In this document: positions 1 through 8,770 of the stretch, piece by piece
Position numbering within the stretch: the stretch's first letter is position 1
How the letters are laid out: every line of letters starts with the position of its first letter
Assembly (NCBI GenBank): GCA_002439605.1
Contig: DJOI01000022.1
Location: 1-34,477 of the forward strand
Source of the DNA: Candidatus Segatella mututuai
GTDB taxonomy: Bacteria; Bacteroidota; Bacteroidia; Bacteroidales; Bacteroidaceae
Length of the DNA: 34,477 nucleotides
Reading direction: 5' to 3'
Notes under the pieces: model-generated
The model's database searches: none
What the model was told of the DNA's origin: nothing
The model's input: the letters and a program-made list of their open reading frames with translations, nothing else
Translations under genes and position numbers: made by a program

Positions 1-474
1 CCAATTTACAATTCGCTTTGGCGTGATTTTTTTATCTCATGGATATTTCATATCAACTTTTAACTCATAGATAAAACTACTCAGCCCCCTATAAAGTAAC
101 TTGCGCTCAGCACTCCCATTTGAAAAATGATGATTTGGACTTGTAGAGAACAGGGAGCAATTTCCCGGAGCGAATGCGGAAAACATGGGAGCAAGACGGA
201 AATTACCCAGACCGAGTGTGGAAGACTTGGGAACAAAAGATACTTCATACCATTTTTATGCTTCTTTGCGTGAATTATTAATCAAAAGTGCCAGTAACTA
301 CTTGTTGCCTATAGAGGGGGTGTTGAGTAGTTCCACTCTTATAGCCCTGCAACTTAAAATTATCAAAAAGTTGCAAAATGCAAACGATTAGATAGCCAGC
401 ATGGTTAATACTTGTTAATTATTACAATTGTGCACCCACACAGCGGAAACAAGCCAAAAATAAGCAAGAAATAT
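1..474. other. Non-coding left edge, with a degenerate 42-nt repeat
   Basis: I see no convincing gene here. The only ATG frame of any length (185-391) has no recognisable protein character. Positions 157-194 and 199-236 are two copies of a degenerate unit, about 29 of 38 positions identical by eye, with a period of 42. The stretch is otherwise AT-rich and probably the end of an upstream intergenic region. Confidence 0.5.
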
Positions 475-506
475 TTTGGTTGAATCAAAAAAAAACCGTA
501 TCTTTG
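475..506 (+). promoter_or_regulatory. Bacteroidota-type promoter candidate
   Basis: TTTG at 475-478 and TATCTTTG at 499-506 are separated by 20 bases, matching the Bacteroidota -33/-7 arrangement. It would transcribe into the AT-rich leader before pabB. No protein clearly starts between it and 760, so it may be a second, distal pabB promoter or drive a small RNA. Confidence 0.45.
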
Positions 507-709
507 TCAACGTTATCCTGAAAACAATCTTTTTACCTTAAAAGAAACTAATACCTATTGAAGATTTGGAGCGGTAGCCTGTGAAGGTCATCGCTTTTTT
601 CATTCATATATTTCAAATTTCAAAGAAACATTTTCCATATCTCCTTCTATTTTTTCCTGCTACAAACATATTCCCTTGCGTAATTCTTCTACATTTCACA
701 AAATTATCG

Positions 710-717
710 TATCTTTG
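710..717 (+). promoter_or_regulatory. pabB promoter (-7 element)
   Basis: TATCTTTG matches the Bacteroidota -7 consensus TAnnTTTG and lies 42 bases before the chosen pabB start, leaving a leader of about 35 bases. No clear TTTG is seen at the -33 distance. Confidence 0.55.
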
Positions 718-759
718 CATCCTCAACATTCAAGTTACCCTTTCGGGAAATCGCAATAT

Positions 760-1842
760 ATGAGAAAAGAAATCATCCATCGCATTAATCAATTAGGCAA
801 AGAAGGTGTCCCCTTTCTCTTCGTCATCAACTATCAGGGAAACCAGGCGTTCATACAGCGTCTGGCAGACATCAATCCTGAAGTATGCCTTTATAATTTT
901 GAAGGAGTGAACAATCTGAAAGAGATGAATTACGCAGAAACTACAATACCTTCTCCATCGCACATCGACTGGCAAGTTATTGCACCTCGCTACGAGGACT
1001 ACAAACAAAGCTTCGATATCGTGAAACGTAGCATCATGGAAGGAAACAGTTATCTCACCAATCTTACCTGCAAAGTATCCGTAAATTGCAATCTCTCACT
1101 CCACGACCTCTTTCTGCGCACTAACGAAAAATACAAACTACTACTGAGAGGAATGCCTGCTAACGAAGGGGGAGAGCTTACAGAAGAAAAAGGAGAGCGA
1201 ACAGTAATTAAAGGAAACAAGGACACGACAGAAGGCAACCAAACCCAAACTCAGTTTGTTTGTTTCTCACCAGAGTCGTTTGTCAAGATAAAGAACGGAA
1301 AAATTTATTCCTATCCCATGAAAGGAACGTTAGAGGCCTCTACCCCCCATGCTGAAAAAATACTGATGGCGGACAAAAAAGAAGCTGCGGAGCATGCCAC
1401 CATTGTCGACTTGATACGCAACGACCTGAGCCAGGTGGCAGAAGATGTCAAAGTGGAAAAATACCGCTATATTGACATACTGCACACCAATAAGGGCGAC
1501 ATACTACAGACAAGTTCCAAAATAAGCGGCAAACTGCCAAAAGGCTATATGAGTCATCTCGGCGACATACTGGCAACTCAGTTGCCAGCTGGCTCTATTA
1601 CGGGTGCGCCCAAGGGCAAGACCATGCAGATTATCCAAGAGGCAGAAGGCTACGAACGAGGATTCTACACTGGCATCATGGGTATCTGCCAGGATGGCGA
1701 ACTCAACTCGGCTGTAATGATTAGATTCATAGAGCAAGATGCCAGCGGCATGTATTTCAAGGCAGGAGGTGGAATTACCTCGAAGAGTGACTGTCAGAAA
1801 GAATACCACGAGGTTTTGCAGAAAATTTATCTCCCGATTTAA
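760..1842 (+). CDS. pabB: Aminodeoxychorismate synthase component I
   Basis: Chorismate-utilising enzyme that aminates chorismate to 4-amino-4-deoxychorismate, with a glutamine amidotransferase partner, on the p-aminobenzoate/folate route in the cytoplasm. The C-terminal half carries the family signature: PMKGT near residue 187, TIVDLIRNDLSQ near 214-225, PAGSITGAPK near 276-285 and a FKAGGGI segment near the end. The ATG at 760 was chosen because the protein then begins MRKEIIHRIN and follows the TATCTTTG promoter; the frame is open further upstream but would run through the promoter. At 360 residues it is shorter than enterobacterial PabB, with a reduced N-terminal domain, as in many Bacteroidota. 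Residues about 134-165 form a hydrophilic Glu/Lys/Thr/Gln-rich insert. pabC follows after 36 bases. TrpE or a salvage isochorismate synthase are less likely given the pabC neighbour. Confidence 0.93.
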   Translation: MRKEIIHRINQLGKEGVPFLFVINYQGNQAFIQRLADINPEVCLYNFEGVNNLKEMNYAETTIPSPSHIDWQVIAPRYEDYKQSFDIVKRSIMEGNSYLTNLTCKVSVNCNLSLHDLFLRTNEKYKLLLRGMPANEGGELTEEKGERTVIKGNKDTTEGNQTQTQFVCFSPESFVKIKNGKIYSYPMKGTLEASTPHAEKILMADKKEAAEHATIVDLIRNDLSQVAEDVKVEKYRYIDILHTNKGDILQTSSKISGKLPKGYMSHLGDILATQLPAGSITGAPKGKTMQIIQEAEGYERGFYTGIMGICQDGELNSAVMIRFIEQDASGMYFKAGGGITSKSDCQKEYHEVLQKIYLPI

Positions 1843-1878
1843 ACAACAGAACATTCGAAGCTAAAACCAGCAAAGGAT

Positions 1879-2475
1879 ATGCACCAATTCGTAGAAACAA
1901 TAAAGATAAAGGAAGGTAAAGTCATGGCGCTCTCCTATCATCAGGCAAGAATGGAGCGAACCTTCCGCCACTTTTTCCCCCAAAAAAGTAATGCAACCAT
2001 ACCTCATCTTACAGACTTTGTCACTTCAGAAGGCGACATGAAACTCTTCAAGTGCAGAGTAGTGTACGGTGAGCAAGGAGTGGAAGCCATAGAATACACT
2101 CCCTACACCATGCGCCAAATACGGACATTAAAGATTGTCAAGGCAGATGACATCGACTACAGCTACAAAAGTACAGACCGTTCTGCGCTCAACCGTTTAA
2201 AAGCACAAAAAGGCAACTGCGACGATATCATCATCATGAAAAATGGACTCATCACAGACACCTCATTCACCAATCTTGCCATCTTCGACGGCAATCAATG
2301 GCTCACACCCGCCCATCCATTACTTGCTGGTACAAAACGAGCCTTTCTCTTAGACCAAGGCATGATAATAGAGAAGAACATCACCCTCGATGACCTGAGG
2401 AAAGCAGAACAAATCAGACTCTTCAATGCCATGATAGACTTCGGAGAAATAGAAGCCAGGGTGAGCGAAGAATGA
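1879..2475 (+). CDS. pabC: Aminodeoxychorismate lyase-like class IV aminotransferase
   Basis: PLP-dependent fold-type IV enzyme expected to cleave 4-amino-4-deoxychorismate to p-aminobenzoate and pyruvate, the step after PabB. Visible family features are the N-terminal ET(I/K) segment, a candidate PLP-binding lysine in YSYKSTDR near residue 95, and the segment GLITDTSFTNLAIFDG followed by TPAHPLLAGTKR, which is characteristic of class IV aminotransferases. It is 198 residues, shorter than the roughly 270 of E. coli PabC, with a compressed N-terminal part; this short form is common next to pabB in Bacteroidales as far as I recall. It shares the pabB transcript (36-base gap). The end lies 6 bases from the end of the convergent UPF0104 gene. 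Confidence 0.88.
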   Translation: MHQFVETIKIKEGKVMALSYHQARMERTFRHFFPQKSNATIPHLTDFVTSEGDMKLFKCRVVYGEQGVEAIEYTPYTMRQIRTLKIVKADDIDYSYKSTDRSALNRLKAQKGNCDDIIIMKNGLITDTSFTNLAIFDGNQWLTPAHPLLAGTKRAFLLDQGMIIEKNITLDDLRKAEQIRLFNAMIDFGEIEARVSEE

Positions 2476-2481
2476 ACCATC

Positions 2482-3540
2482 TCAACTTCTGACAGCTCCA
2501 TTCCTGCCTATCCACTTAGGCAACACTATGACTCCCATTACCAAGAAAGGGTAATAGAAGATTGCCCTCCAGAGCATGGCAGCAAGGATAGCCACCGAAG
2601 CTTCGGGCAGATAGTCGGAATAATACAAGCGAAACATCAGCTCTGCCACACCGCTTCCTCCAGGTGTGGGACTCAGAATGGAAATCATCCACATCACCCA
2701 CTGGCGACACCATGCCAGAAGCATATTACCATGGCCGTGAAAAGCCAGAAGGATAGCCACAACAATGGCAAAACGAGACAACCATGCCAATGAAGTATAG
2801 CCAATCAGTTGAAGCCAGAACCGCCATCCCTCCTGTCTGGCTTCCTCCGAAGCCAAGGTCATGTCGGAAGAGAACTTCTCTACCTTTGGCAAGAATCTGC
2901 GAAGCACAGGTATCTTGCAACAGCTCTTCAGCACCCACCCTAAACACCGGGGACGATACAGAAGCAAGACATACAGAATGGCTGTCCATCCTGTAACGAC
3001 GAGTGTACTCACCACGAAGACCACCTGCACACCACCTTTTATCCATTCGTTGGCTGTATTGACCGACATTTCCACGCCGTCTGACACACTGAATAGAAGA
3101 TATGAGGGTACAAAAAAATAGAGCAGACTACAGCTGACAGCCAAGAAAGCCTCATCTGCCAAGAGGGCTGCAAACATGGTGAAGATGCTCCTTCCCATCG
3201 TCACGCCCTCGCGATTAAGATACACAAAAGCCAATCCGCTTCCACCTACCGCAGAAGGAGTGACAGCCGAAGTAAACTCGCAGAGCACGTTGACACGGAA
3301 ACTCTGCATGAGCGACAATTTGTAATGAGAGAGATGCAGAAAACGAAGACTGAGCATCAGATTCTGCAAGACAAAAAGCCCCACAGCCAATCCAACTCCC
3401 AAAAAGAATTCTGGAGACAAGTCAATGTCATCCAAGGCATCTACATCGAACTCCCTGATCATCATAACAGCGATAACTACAAGCCCAATAGATGCCGCCA
3501 ACCATAAATGCCACTTCTTCATATAAGTCCTGCCATTCAA
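2482..3540 (-). CDS. UPF0104 / LPG-synthase-TM-like integral membrane protein
   Basis: Polytopic membrane protein of the UPF0104 / lysylphosphatidylglycerol synthase transmembrane domain family (also called flippase-like). About eight hydrophobic segments are visible, the first at residues 9-26. The hallmark SPTPGGSGVAE motif is near residue 290, and an earlier SAVTPSAVGGSG motif is near 92-103. The C-terminal catalytic domain of true MprF is absent, so aminoacylation of lipid is not predicted. Family members are thought to move or present lipids or lipid-linked glycans. It is last in a leftward operon with two glycosyltransferases and a phosphatase-superfamily protein, suggesting a role in exporting or modifying the same glycolipid. 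An internal ATG six codons in (3522, MKKWH) is an equally good start. Substrate unknown. Confidence 0.85.
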   Translation of the reverse strand: MNGRTYMKKWHLWLAASIGLVVIAVMMIREFDVDALDDIDLSPEFFLGVGLAVGLFVLQNLMLSLRFLHLSHYKLSLMQSFRVNVLCEFTSAVTPSAVGGSGLAFVYLNREGVTMGRSIFTMFAALLADEAFLAVSCSLLYFFVPSYLLFSVSDGVEMSVNTANEWIKGGVQVVFVVSTLVVTGWTAILYVLLLYRPRCLGWVLKSCCKIPVLRRFLPKVEKFSSDMTLASEEARQEGWRFWLQLIGYTSLAWLSRFAIVVAILLAFHGHGNMLLAWCRQWVMWMISILSPTPGGSGVAELMFRLYYSDYLPEASVAILAAMLWRAIFYYPFLVMGVIVLPKWIGRNGAVRS

Positions 3541-3590
3541 AAAACTATACTGTTATAGTGTAACAAAAGTTTCGTATAGTATTATAACGG

Positions 3591-4775
3591 CTAAATGGCC
3601 AATCTATTTTGTTGTCTATCAATTAAATGTTGATAACGATCTGCCACTTCTTCAGCGATGTTTTCCCAGGGGCGCACCAAAGTGTTGGCAGCTCCCCTTC
3701 CCGCCCACGTCATGGTGATGGGCCGCTCCAGAATATAACGCAGCCTGTTGGCAAAAGCATCCACATCATTATCAGTGAGAAATCCATTAAATCCGTCCCG
3801 TATCAGTTCAGACGCATTACTGCCTCTTATAACCAACGAGGGTGTATGCAACGAGGCCGCCTCTCTCACAACCAAGGGCGCATTGTCGTATACAGAAGGA
3901 AAGAGGAAAAGGTCGGCAGCCATATAGATGGTCTGCATCAATTCCCTCGACAGTACACTCCCAAGGAAGGTGATTCTATCTTTTCTATAGTCCTGGTTGC
4001 CAGAAAGTCCCTTTCGCACAGCCAATGCCTGCATCTCGTCACGCGCATAACCATCGCCTACAAACAGAACATGAAAAGGCATATCCCTAACCTTAGCCAA
4101 CGACTCGATGAGGAGTTTCACATTCTTCTCCCAGATATGCTGACCAACAAAGAGCAGCAAAGGCTCATCAGCATTCACATAAAGTTCGCTCTTTGCCTTG
4201 TGCTGCAAACTTAAGGAATATGATGTACCTGCAAACTCAGTACCATTGTCCACCACCTCGAAACTACCCCTATAACCATACTCACGCAAGGTGTCGCCCA
4301 CCGAAGCCTGAGGTACCCACACCTCATCTGCACTCTCGTAGAATTTCACTACCCTACTCACCAAATAGTCTACCAAAGCCTTGTTGGGAATCGCCCTTTT
4401 AAAGTCGTCACGATATTTAGAATGAAAACTTGCCACCAAAGGCACGCCCATCTTTTTCGACATCTTCAGTGCATAGTCCCCCGAAGAGAAGGGACAATGG
4501 GCATGGAAAACTTCATAACGATGAGCCACAAATTGCTTTTGAAACCTCATGTCGAACAAGGGAAAACCGTAACGGTAAGGACGGCGTCCCGGAACAGGAA
4601 GTGAACTATACTGAAAGACAGAATAAGGCAACAGGGACGCATCCAGCCCTGGTATCTCTGGCGTAACCACTGCCACATCTTTGCCTTGTTGATACAGACA
4701 GCGAGCAAGGTTGCTTACTGTGAGCGACACTCCATCCATGACGGGTGGAAAACATTCATTGAATAATCCTATCAT
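3591..4775 (-). CDS. GT4-family glycosyltransferase
   Basis: GT-B fold glycosyltransferase that should transfer a sugar from a nucleotide donor to a lipid or glycan acceptor at the inner face of the membrane. The N terminus MIGLFNECFPPVMDGVS is the typical GT4 acceptor-side opening with a G-V-S loop. The C-terminal half has FVGQHIWEKNV (donor-site Lys), FLFPSVYDN and VVREAASLHTPSLV, the E-x7-E region. The start at 4775 was chosen because homology-like sequence begins exactly there; the frame is open 60 codons further upstream but that part lies inside the preceding gene. It starts 14 bases after the end of the phosphatase-like gene, so the four genes are probably one transcript. The fold resembles the alpha-mannosyl/diglucosyl-diacylglycerol synthase type. 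Acceptor not determinable from sequence. Confidence 0.9.
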   Translation of the reverse strand: MIGLFNECFPPVMDGVSLTVSNLARCLYQQGKDVAVVTPEIPGLDASLLPYSVFQYSSLPVPGRRPYRYGFPLFDMRFQKQFVAHRYEVFHAHCPFSSGDYALKMSKKMGVPLVASFHSKYRDDFKRAIPNKALVDYLVSRVVKFYESADEVWVPQASVGDTLREYGYRGSFEVVDNGTEFAGTSYSLSLQHKAKSELYVNADEPLLLFVGQHIWEKNVKLLIESLAKVRDMPFHVLFVGDGYARDEMQALAVRKGLSGNQDYRKDRITFLGSVLSRELMQTIYMAADLFLFPSVYDNAPLVVREAASLHTPSLVIRGSNASELIRDGFNGFLTDNDVDAFANRLRYILERPITMTWAGRGAANTLVRPWENIAEEVADRYQHLIDRQQNRLAI

Positions 4776-4789
4776 GTTATTTCTTCTCT

Positions 4790-5785
4790 TTATTTCAGAA
4801 TCTTGTAAATGGGTGAGGACATTGGCTGTCTGTCGCTTGTAAATGGGACTTTCAGAATATTGGCGATGGTTGGCGCCACCTGAGAGGTATATATGATGTG
4901 ACCTCCTTCCATCTCGCCCAAATGCTGTATATTCTTGCCAAAAGCCACCAACCAAGTCTGGTTACTTCCCTTTATCTTCCTACCATGCTCTGTCCATGAA
5001 GCCGCAGGATCTACCTCACCTCGGTTGGCATGAGCTCCTAAGCTTGACCCCCTACCATGGTCGCAGGTAATGATAAAGGTGGTATTGCCCCGATAGAACT
5101 CATCGCTCTGGCAGTATTGCCACAACTCTCTTACAAACTTGTCGTTCCTGTGAGCTGCATTGAGATACTCCTGCCACTTTCCATGATGGCCATAATAATC
5201 TGTCTCACAGAACTCTACAAAGAGTAGTTTGGGATGCTTTTCTCCCAAGGCTTTCAAGGCTCTATGCAGGGTTACGCTGTCGCGCCTTACCTGAGTACTC
5301 ACTCTATGAGGCGACCTGAAGTCTACTGTCAGTTCGCTGCGGCGTATGTTCAGAATGTAAGGCATTACGTCCCAGCTTGCCACAGCACTCACCCTGCCCT
5401 TATAGTCATAGCAAGCTTCAGCCAGTTCCAATATCGAGCGGTTGGGATTGTACTGTTTTCTGTTGTCGAAGATATGCTCGTCGTCGGTTACACCGCAGAG
5501 CATCTCGCTATAGCCAGCATACGATTTCCAGATTCCATTGGCCACCTCCATTCTCGATTTCCTGTTACGGTTACCCATCATGCATCCTTTCTCCTTTCCC
5601 ATCTTCCATAGGAAAGGCATAAGGCTGTCACGCTTGGCTCCTTCGAATACTTCCTGCCATCGTAGACCGTCAATAGCTATCACTACCACCCGAGGCTCCT
5701 CTTTCTGACTATCCTGCCCATGCACGGCGAGTAGGAACAACAATGGAAGAAGCAGCAACAATGGTATCATTCTTTTCTTCTTCAT
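4790..5785 (-). CDS. Exported alkaline-phosphatase-superfamily hydrolase
   Basis: Member of the alkaline phosphatase / phosphodiesterase / sulfatase superfamily. Residues 1-23 form a signal peptide (Lys-rich start, Leu run, AVHG-Q end), so it acts in the periplasm or at the surface. Metal-site motifs are visible: VVVIAIDGLRW near residue 34-44 (first metal Asp), the segment SYAGYSEMLCG near 88-98 where the Ser/Thr nucleophile is expected, ETDYYGHHGKW near 195, and TCDHGRG near 240. At 331 residues it is compact. It could remove phosphate or phosphoethanolamine-like groups from the glycan made by the flanking glycosyltransferases, but that is inferred only from position. Its first 77 bases overlap the end of the upstream glycosyltransferase in another frame, which points to tight translational coupling. 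Confidence 0.8.
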   Translation of the reverse strand: MKKKRMIPLLLLLPLLFLLAVHGQDSQKEEPRVVVIAIDGLRWQEVFEGAKRDSLMPFLWKMGKEKGCMMGNRNRKSRMEVANGIWKSYAGYSEMLCGVTDDEHIFDNRKQYNPNRSILELAEACYDYKGRVSAVASWDVMPYILNIRRSELTVDFRSPHRVSTQVRRDSVTLHRALKALGEKHPKLLFVEFCETDYYGHHGKWQEYLNAAHRNDKFVRELWQYCQSDEFYRGNTTFIITCDHGRGSSLGAHANRGEVDPAASWTEHGRKIKGSNQTWLVAFGKNIQHLGEMEGGHIIYTSQVAPTIANILKVPFTSDRQPMSSPIYKILK

Positions 5786-6890
5786 AAGCTCTGTCCTCCT
5801 TTCTATGATAATATGCTTCGTAAATATTTTCTATGGTAGCCATGATGCGTCCGTCGGCATGGTTCTCCCACATCCTGAACTCCACATCTTCTTCATAGTC
5901 ATGGGCAAAGGCCTTCAGCTTGTCTATGTCAAAGTCGACGCTCACCACGCCCGCCATCTCCCTCTCAGCATCCATGGCATTGCATTCCTGCTCCACGTGT
6001 GCTGGTATCAGCATACAGGGCTTTCCCATATAGAGTGCCTCACACACGCTCTCAAACCCTGCCGTAGTGGCATAAGCCCTACAGCCAGCAAGCAACTTCA
6101 AGAACTTCATGTCGTTCAACCGATGGAATGACAGCGTGTCGTCCACCTTCAATTCCTCTGGTACATCGGGGTTGTCCCAAAAGAAGTACAAATGGGTGTG
6201 AGGGTGTTTCTTATGCCAAGCCTTCACGTCCTCGGCAAATCCCGTATTGAGCATGTACCCCATGATATAGTCACCATGACGACGGATAGTGGTCTTTACT
6301 TCCTGCCGGAGCAAGGGTGGCACCACCTTGATGCGCAGATTCTCATCATCATCATACCATCGGATAGACAATGCCAACTTGACTGCGGCTCCCAGGCAAG
6401 TGATGCGGGTAAAGAGTTTCAGCATGCTCTCGGACAACGGAGACTTGCCTGGCATCTGAAAGGCGGGGTGCAAAAATAAATACTGGTGTGCCACACAAAC
6501 CTCCGGAACGCCCAATCGGAAGAGTTTGCAAGTAATGCCACAAAGCACCTCATAAAAATTAATGATGATATCGGCTCCGCTCTCCTTTATGTTCCTGTGT
6601 ATCATGTTGATGCTTGAGACGTACGAAGGTACCAAGAACGCATTATAGGTAATGGAGCGCAACAGATTGAACCTGCGATTGTCCTTCGATGGCCGAAAGT
6701 TTGGACTATAGAACTGTTCTATATCACAGCCCATCTGATTCTGAAAGAATGCGGGAATCACCCTGCTCTTGCTCTTTCCCACCAAAACTTTCACCACCTC
6801 ATGACCTTCATGCAGAAGCATTTGTCTAAGTGCCAACGCCTGGGTGAGATGTCCTCTTCCCTCGCCTTGTATTACAAAAATTACCTTCAT
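5709..6890 (-). CDS. GT-B glycosyltransferase (MGDG-synthase/GT28-like)
   Basis: Starts MKVIFVIQGEGRGHLTQALAL, the glycine-rich acceptor-side loop seen in GT28/MurG-like and related archaeal/bacterial 'glycosyltransferase family protein' enzymes. The donor-binding part near residues 290-320 contains YATTAGFESVCEALYMGKPCMLIP followed by HVEQECNA, which matches the UDP-sugar site of this group. Length is 393 residues with the start at 6890; a frame extension to 6926 exists but is less plausible because MKVIFV is a classical N terminus. First gene of the leftward four-gene operon, reading from a divergent promoter region shared with the PafA-like gene. The last 70-80 bases overlap the next gene, and the C-terminal tail after about residue 365 is low in family resemblance. 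Sugar and acceptor unknown. Confidence 0.85.
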   Translation of the reverse strand: MKVIFVIQGEGRGHLTQALALRQMLLHEGHEVVKVLVGKSKSRVIPAFFQNQMGCDIEQFYSPNFRPSKDNRRFNLLRSITYNAFLVPSYVSSINMIHRNIKESGADIIINFYEVLCGITCKLFRLGVPEVCVAHQYLFLHPAFQMPGKSPLSESMLKLFTRITCLGAAVKLALSIRWYDDDENLRIKVVPPLLRQEVKTTIRRHGDYIMGYMLNTGFAEDVKAWHKKHPHTHLYFFWDNPDVPEELKVDDTLSFHRLNDMKFLKLLAGCRAYATTAGFESVCEALYMGKPCMLIPAHVEQECNAMDAEREMAGVVSVDFDIDKLKAFAHDYEEDVEFRMWENHADGRIMATIENIYEAYYHRKEDRAYEEEKNDTIVAASSIVVPTRRAWAG

Positions 6891-6957
6891 TTTTTCATCT
6901 TTTTCTTGAAACATCTGTGGAAACATGACATTTCACTAACCTGCCGTTTCCCGACCA

Positions 6958-6965
6958 CAAAGTTA
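6958..6965 (-). promoter_or_regulatory. Leftward promoter of the glycosyltransferase operon
   Basis: Read on the minus strand this is TAACTTTG, matching TAnnTTTG, 68 bases before the glycosyltransferase start. A possible TTTG (plus-strand 6980-6983) is only 14 bases upstream, shorter than the usual 19-20, so the -33 assignment is weak. Confidence 0.4.
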
Positions 6966-7069
6966 CATGTTCTTTGTTGCAAAAATATGATATACAAATG
7001 ACGATAAGATTAAAAACACTATTATCAATATCGTCATATCACGGAAACATTTTTGCAACACATCTTAAA

Positions 7070-7077
7070 TACCTTTG
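7070..7077 (+). promoter_or_regulatory. Promoter of the PafA-like phosphatase gene
   Basis: TACCTTTG matches the Bacteroidota -7 element and sits 28 bases before the ATG at 7106. A TTTG at 7052-7055 is present but closer than usual (14 bases). Confidence 0.5.
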
Positions 7078-7105
7078 CACATAAATCACCAAACAAAAGA
7101 AAAAG

Positions 7106-8755
7106 ATGAAAAGAACAATGATTTTTAGCGCCATCGCAATGACGCTTTTGGTTGGCGGGAAGGTAGCTGCGCAAAGTAACCAAACAACGGCAACAATGCA
7201 ACGTCCCAAACTCGTGGTGGGCATCGTAGTCGACCAAATGAGATGGGACTATCTCTACCGCTATGAAAAACGTTACACAGAAGGAGGATTTAAGCGAATG
7301 CTCCGCGAAGGTTTCTCTTGCGAGAACACTACCCTTCCCTATGTACCTTCTGTAACAGCCATTGGACATACTTGTATCTATACTGGCAGTGTCCCTTCCA
7401 TACATGGTATAGCAGGAAACAACTTCATGAAAGACGGTATGAAGGTATATTGCACAGATGACAAAACCGTCAAGCCTGTTGGTTCGACAAGCGAGGCTGG
7501 ACTCATGTCGCCCCGCAACCTGTGGGTCACCACCATTGGCGACGAGATGAAAATAGCCTCCAATGGCAGAGCCAAGGTCGTAGGAGTGTCGCTCAAAGAC
7601 CGAGCCTCCATCCTCCCCGCAGGACATAACCCCAACGGTGCATTCTGGTTCGACGACAAGACAGGCAACTTCATCACCAGCTCTTACTATATGGACAAGT
7701 TGCCAAAATGGGTCTCATCGTTCAACGACAAGCACTATCCTGAGCAATACCTCTCTGCCGACTGGAACACCCTCTATCCCAAAGCCACCTATACAGAGAG
7801 CACTGCCGACGAGAACGAATACGAGAACGGCATCCGTGAGGGCGTGAAAGCCACGCTCCCCCTCCGTCTGTCAGGCCTCTTCAAAAAATACGGCTACAGC
7901 ATCATTCGCAACACCCCCTTCGGAAACTCCCTAACGCTCGACATCGCCAAAGCTGCCGTAGAGGGCGAGGAGTTAGGAAGCGATGAGGAGACCGACCTCC
8001 TTGCTATCAGTTGTTCGTGCACCGATTATATTGGCCACCAGGTTGGCACACATGCCATAGAGACCGAAGACACATATCTGCGACTCGACAAGGCTCTTGC
8101 CGACTTTCTCTCCTACCTTGACCAAAAAGTAGGAAAAGGCAACTACCTTGTATTTCTCACAGCCGACCATGGTGCCATGAACAATGCACGGTTCCTACAA
8201 GACCGCCGCATTCCCGCTGGCAGTTGGGATTCCAAGGCGACAGCCCAGAAGTTGCGCAAAGCTTTATCTAAAGAATATCCACAGGCTGGCGATTTCATCA
8301 AGACTGTGATGAACTACCAGGTGTTCCTCAACCAGAATGTTATCCAGTCGAACCACTTGGACGAGACAAAGATAAAGCAGAGTGTGGTCAGCATCCTAAA
8401 GCAAGACCCTGATGTATTATACGCCTGTGACATGGAGAAAATGTCCACTGCAAGCATTCCCGACGAGGTAAAGACACGAATCATCAACGGTTACAACAGG
8501 GAGCGAAGCGGAAGCGTTGCCATCGTATTGAAGCCCAACTTCTACGACCATGGCATGAAGGGAACAGACCATGGCACATGGAATCCCTACGACACCCATA
8601 TTCCTTTGGTCTTCATGGGATGGGGCATACAGCATGGTTCAACAACTCGTCCAACCTTCATGACAGACATTGCCCCCACCATCGCTGCCCTGCTTCATAT
8701 ACAGGCCCCCAATGGCAACGTCGGCCAACCCATATTTGGCACGACAGAACAGTAA
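7106..8755 (+). CDS. PafA-like periplasmic alkaline phosphatase
   Basis: Exported phosphomonoesterase-like member of the alkaline phosphatase superfamily, closest in layout to Bacteroidota PafA. A signal peptide covers residues 1-22 (MKRTMIF... ending AAAQS-like). Two-metal site motifs are in order: VGIVVDQMRWDYL near 37-49, VPSVTAIGHTCIYTGS near 76-91 with the Thr that serves as nucleophile in PafA, SCTDYIGHQVGTH near 308, FLTADHGAMNN near 350 and GTDHGTWNPYDTHIP near 490-504. Length 549 matches PafA (about 545). It would supply phosphate from organic phosphate esters in the periplasm. It is transcribed alone, from a promoter divergent from the glycosyltransferase operon, and closed by a hairpin terminator. 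A nucleotide pyrophosphatase/phosphodiesterase activity is the main alternative. Confidence 0.85.
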   Translation: MKRTMIFSAIAMTLLVGGKVAAQSNQTTATMQRPKLVVGIVVDQMRWDYLYRYEKRYTEGGFKRMLREGFSCENTTLPYVPSVTAIGHTCIYTGSVPSIHGIAGNNFMKDGMKVYCTDDKTVKPVGSTSEAGLMSPRNLWVTTIGDEMKIASNGRAKVVGVSLKDRASILPAGHNPNGAFWFDDKTGNFITSSYYMDKLPKWVSSFNDKHYPEQYLSADWNTLYPKATYTESTADENEYENGIREGVKATLPLRLSGLFKKYGYSIIRNTPFGNSLTLDIAKAAVEGEELGSDEETDLLAISCSCTDYIGHQVGTHAIETEDTYLRLDKALADFLSYLDQKVGKGNYLVFLTADHGAMNNARFLQDRRIPAGSWDSKATAQKLRKALSKEYPQAGDFIKTVMNYQVFLNQNVIQSNHLDETKIKQSVVSILKQDPDVLYACDMEKMSTASIPDEVKTRIINGYNRERSGSVAIVLKPNFYDHGMKGTDHGTWNPYDTHIPLVFMGWGIQHGSTTRPTFMTDIAPTIAALLHIQAPNGNVGQPIFGTTEQ

Positions 8756-8770
8756 AAGTAACAAGTTTTC

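Noticed and set aside
185..391. 68-codon frame in the left-edge intergenic region
   Set aside because: No promoter, no family resemblance, and its first part is the degenerate tandem repeat.
581..763. 60-codon frame upstream of pabB
   Set aside because: It runs through the pabB promoter and its hydrophobic, Phe/Ile-rich sequence follows simply from AT-rich DNA.
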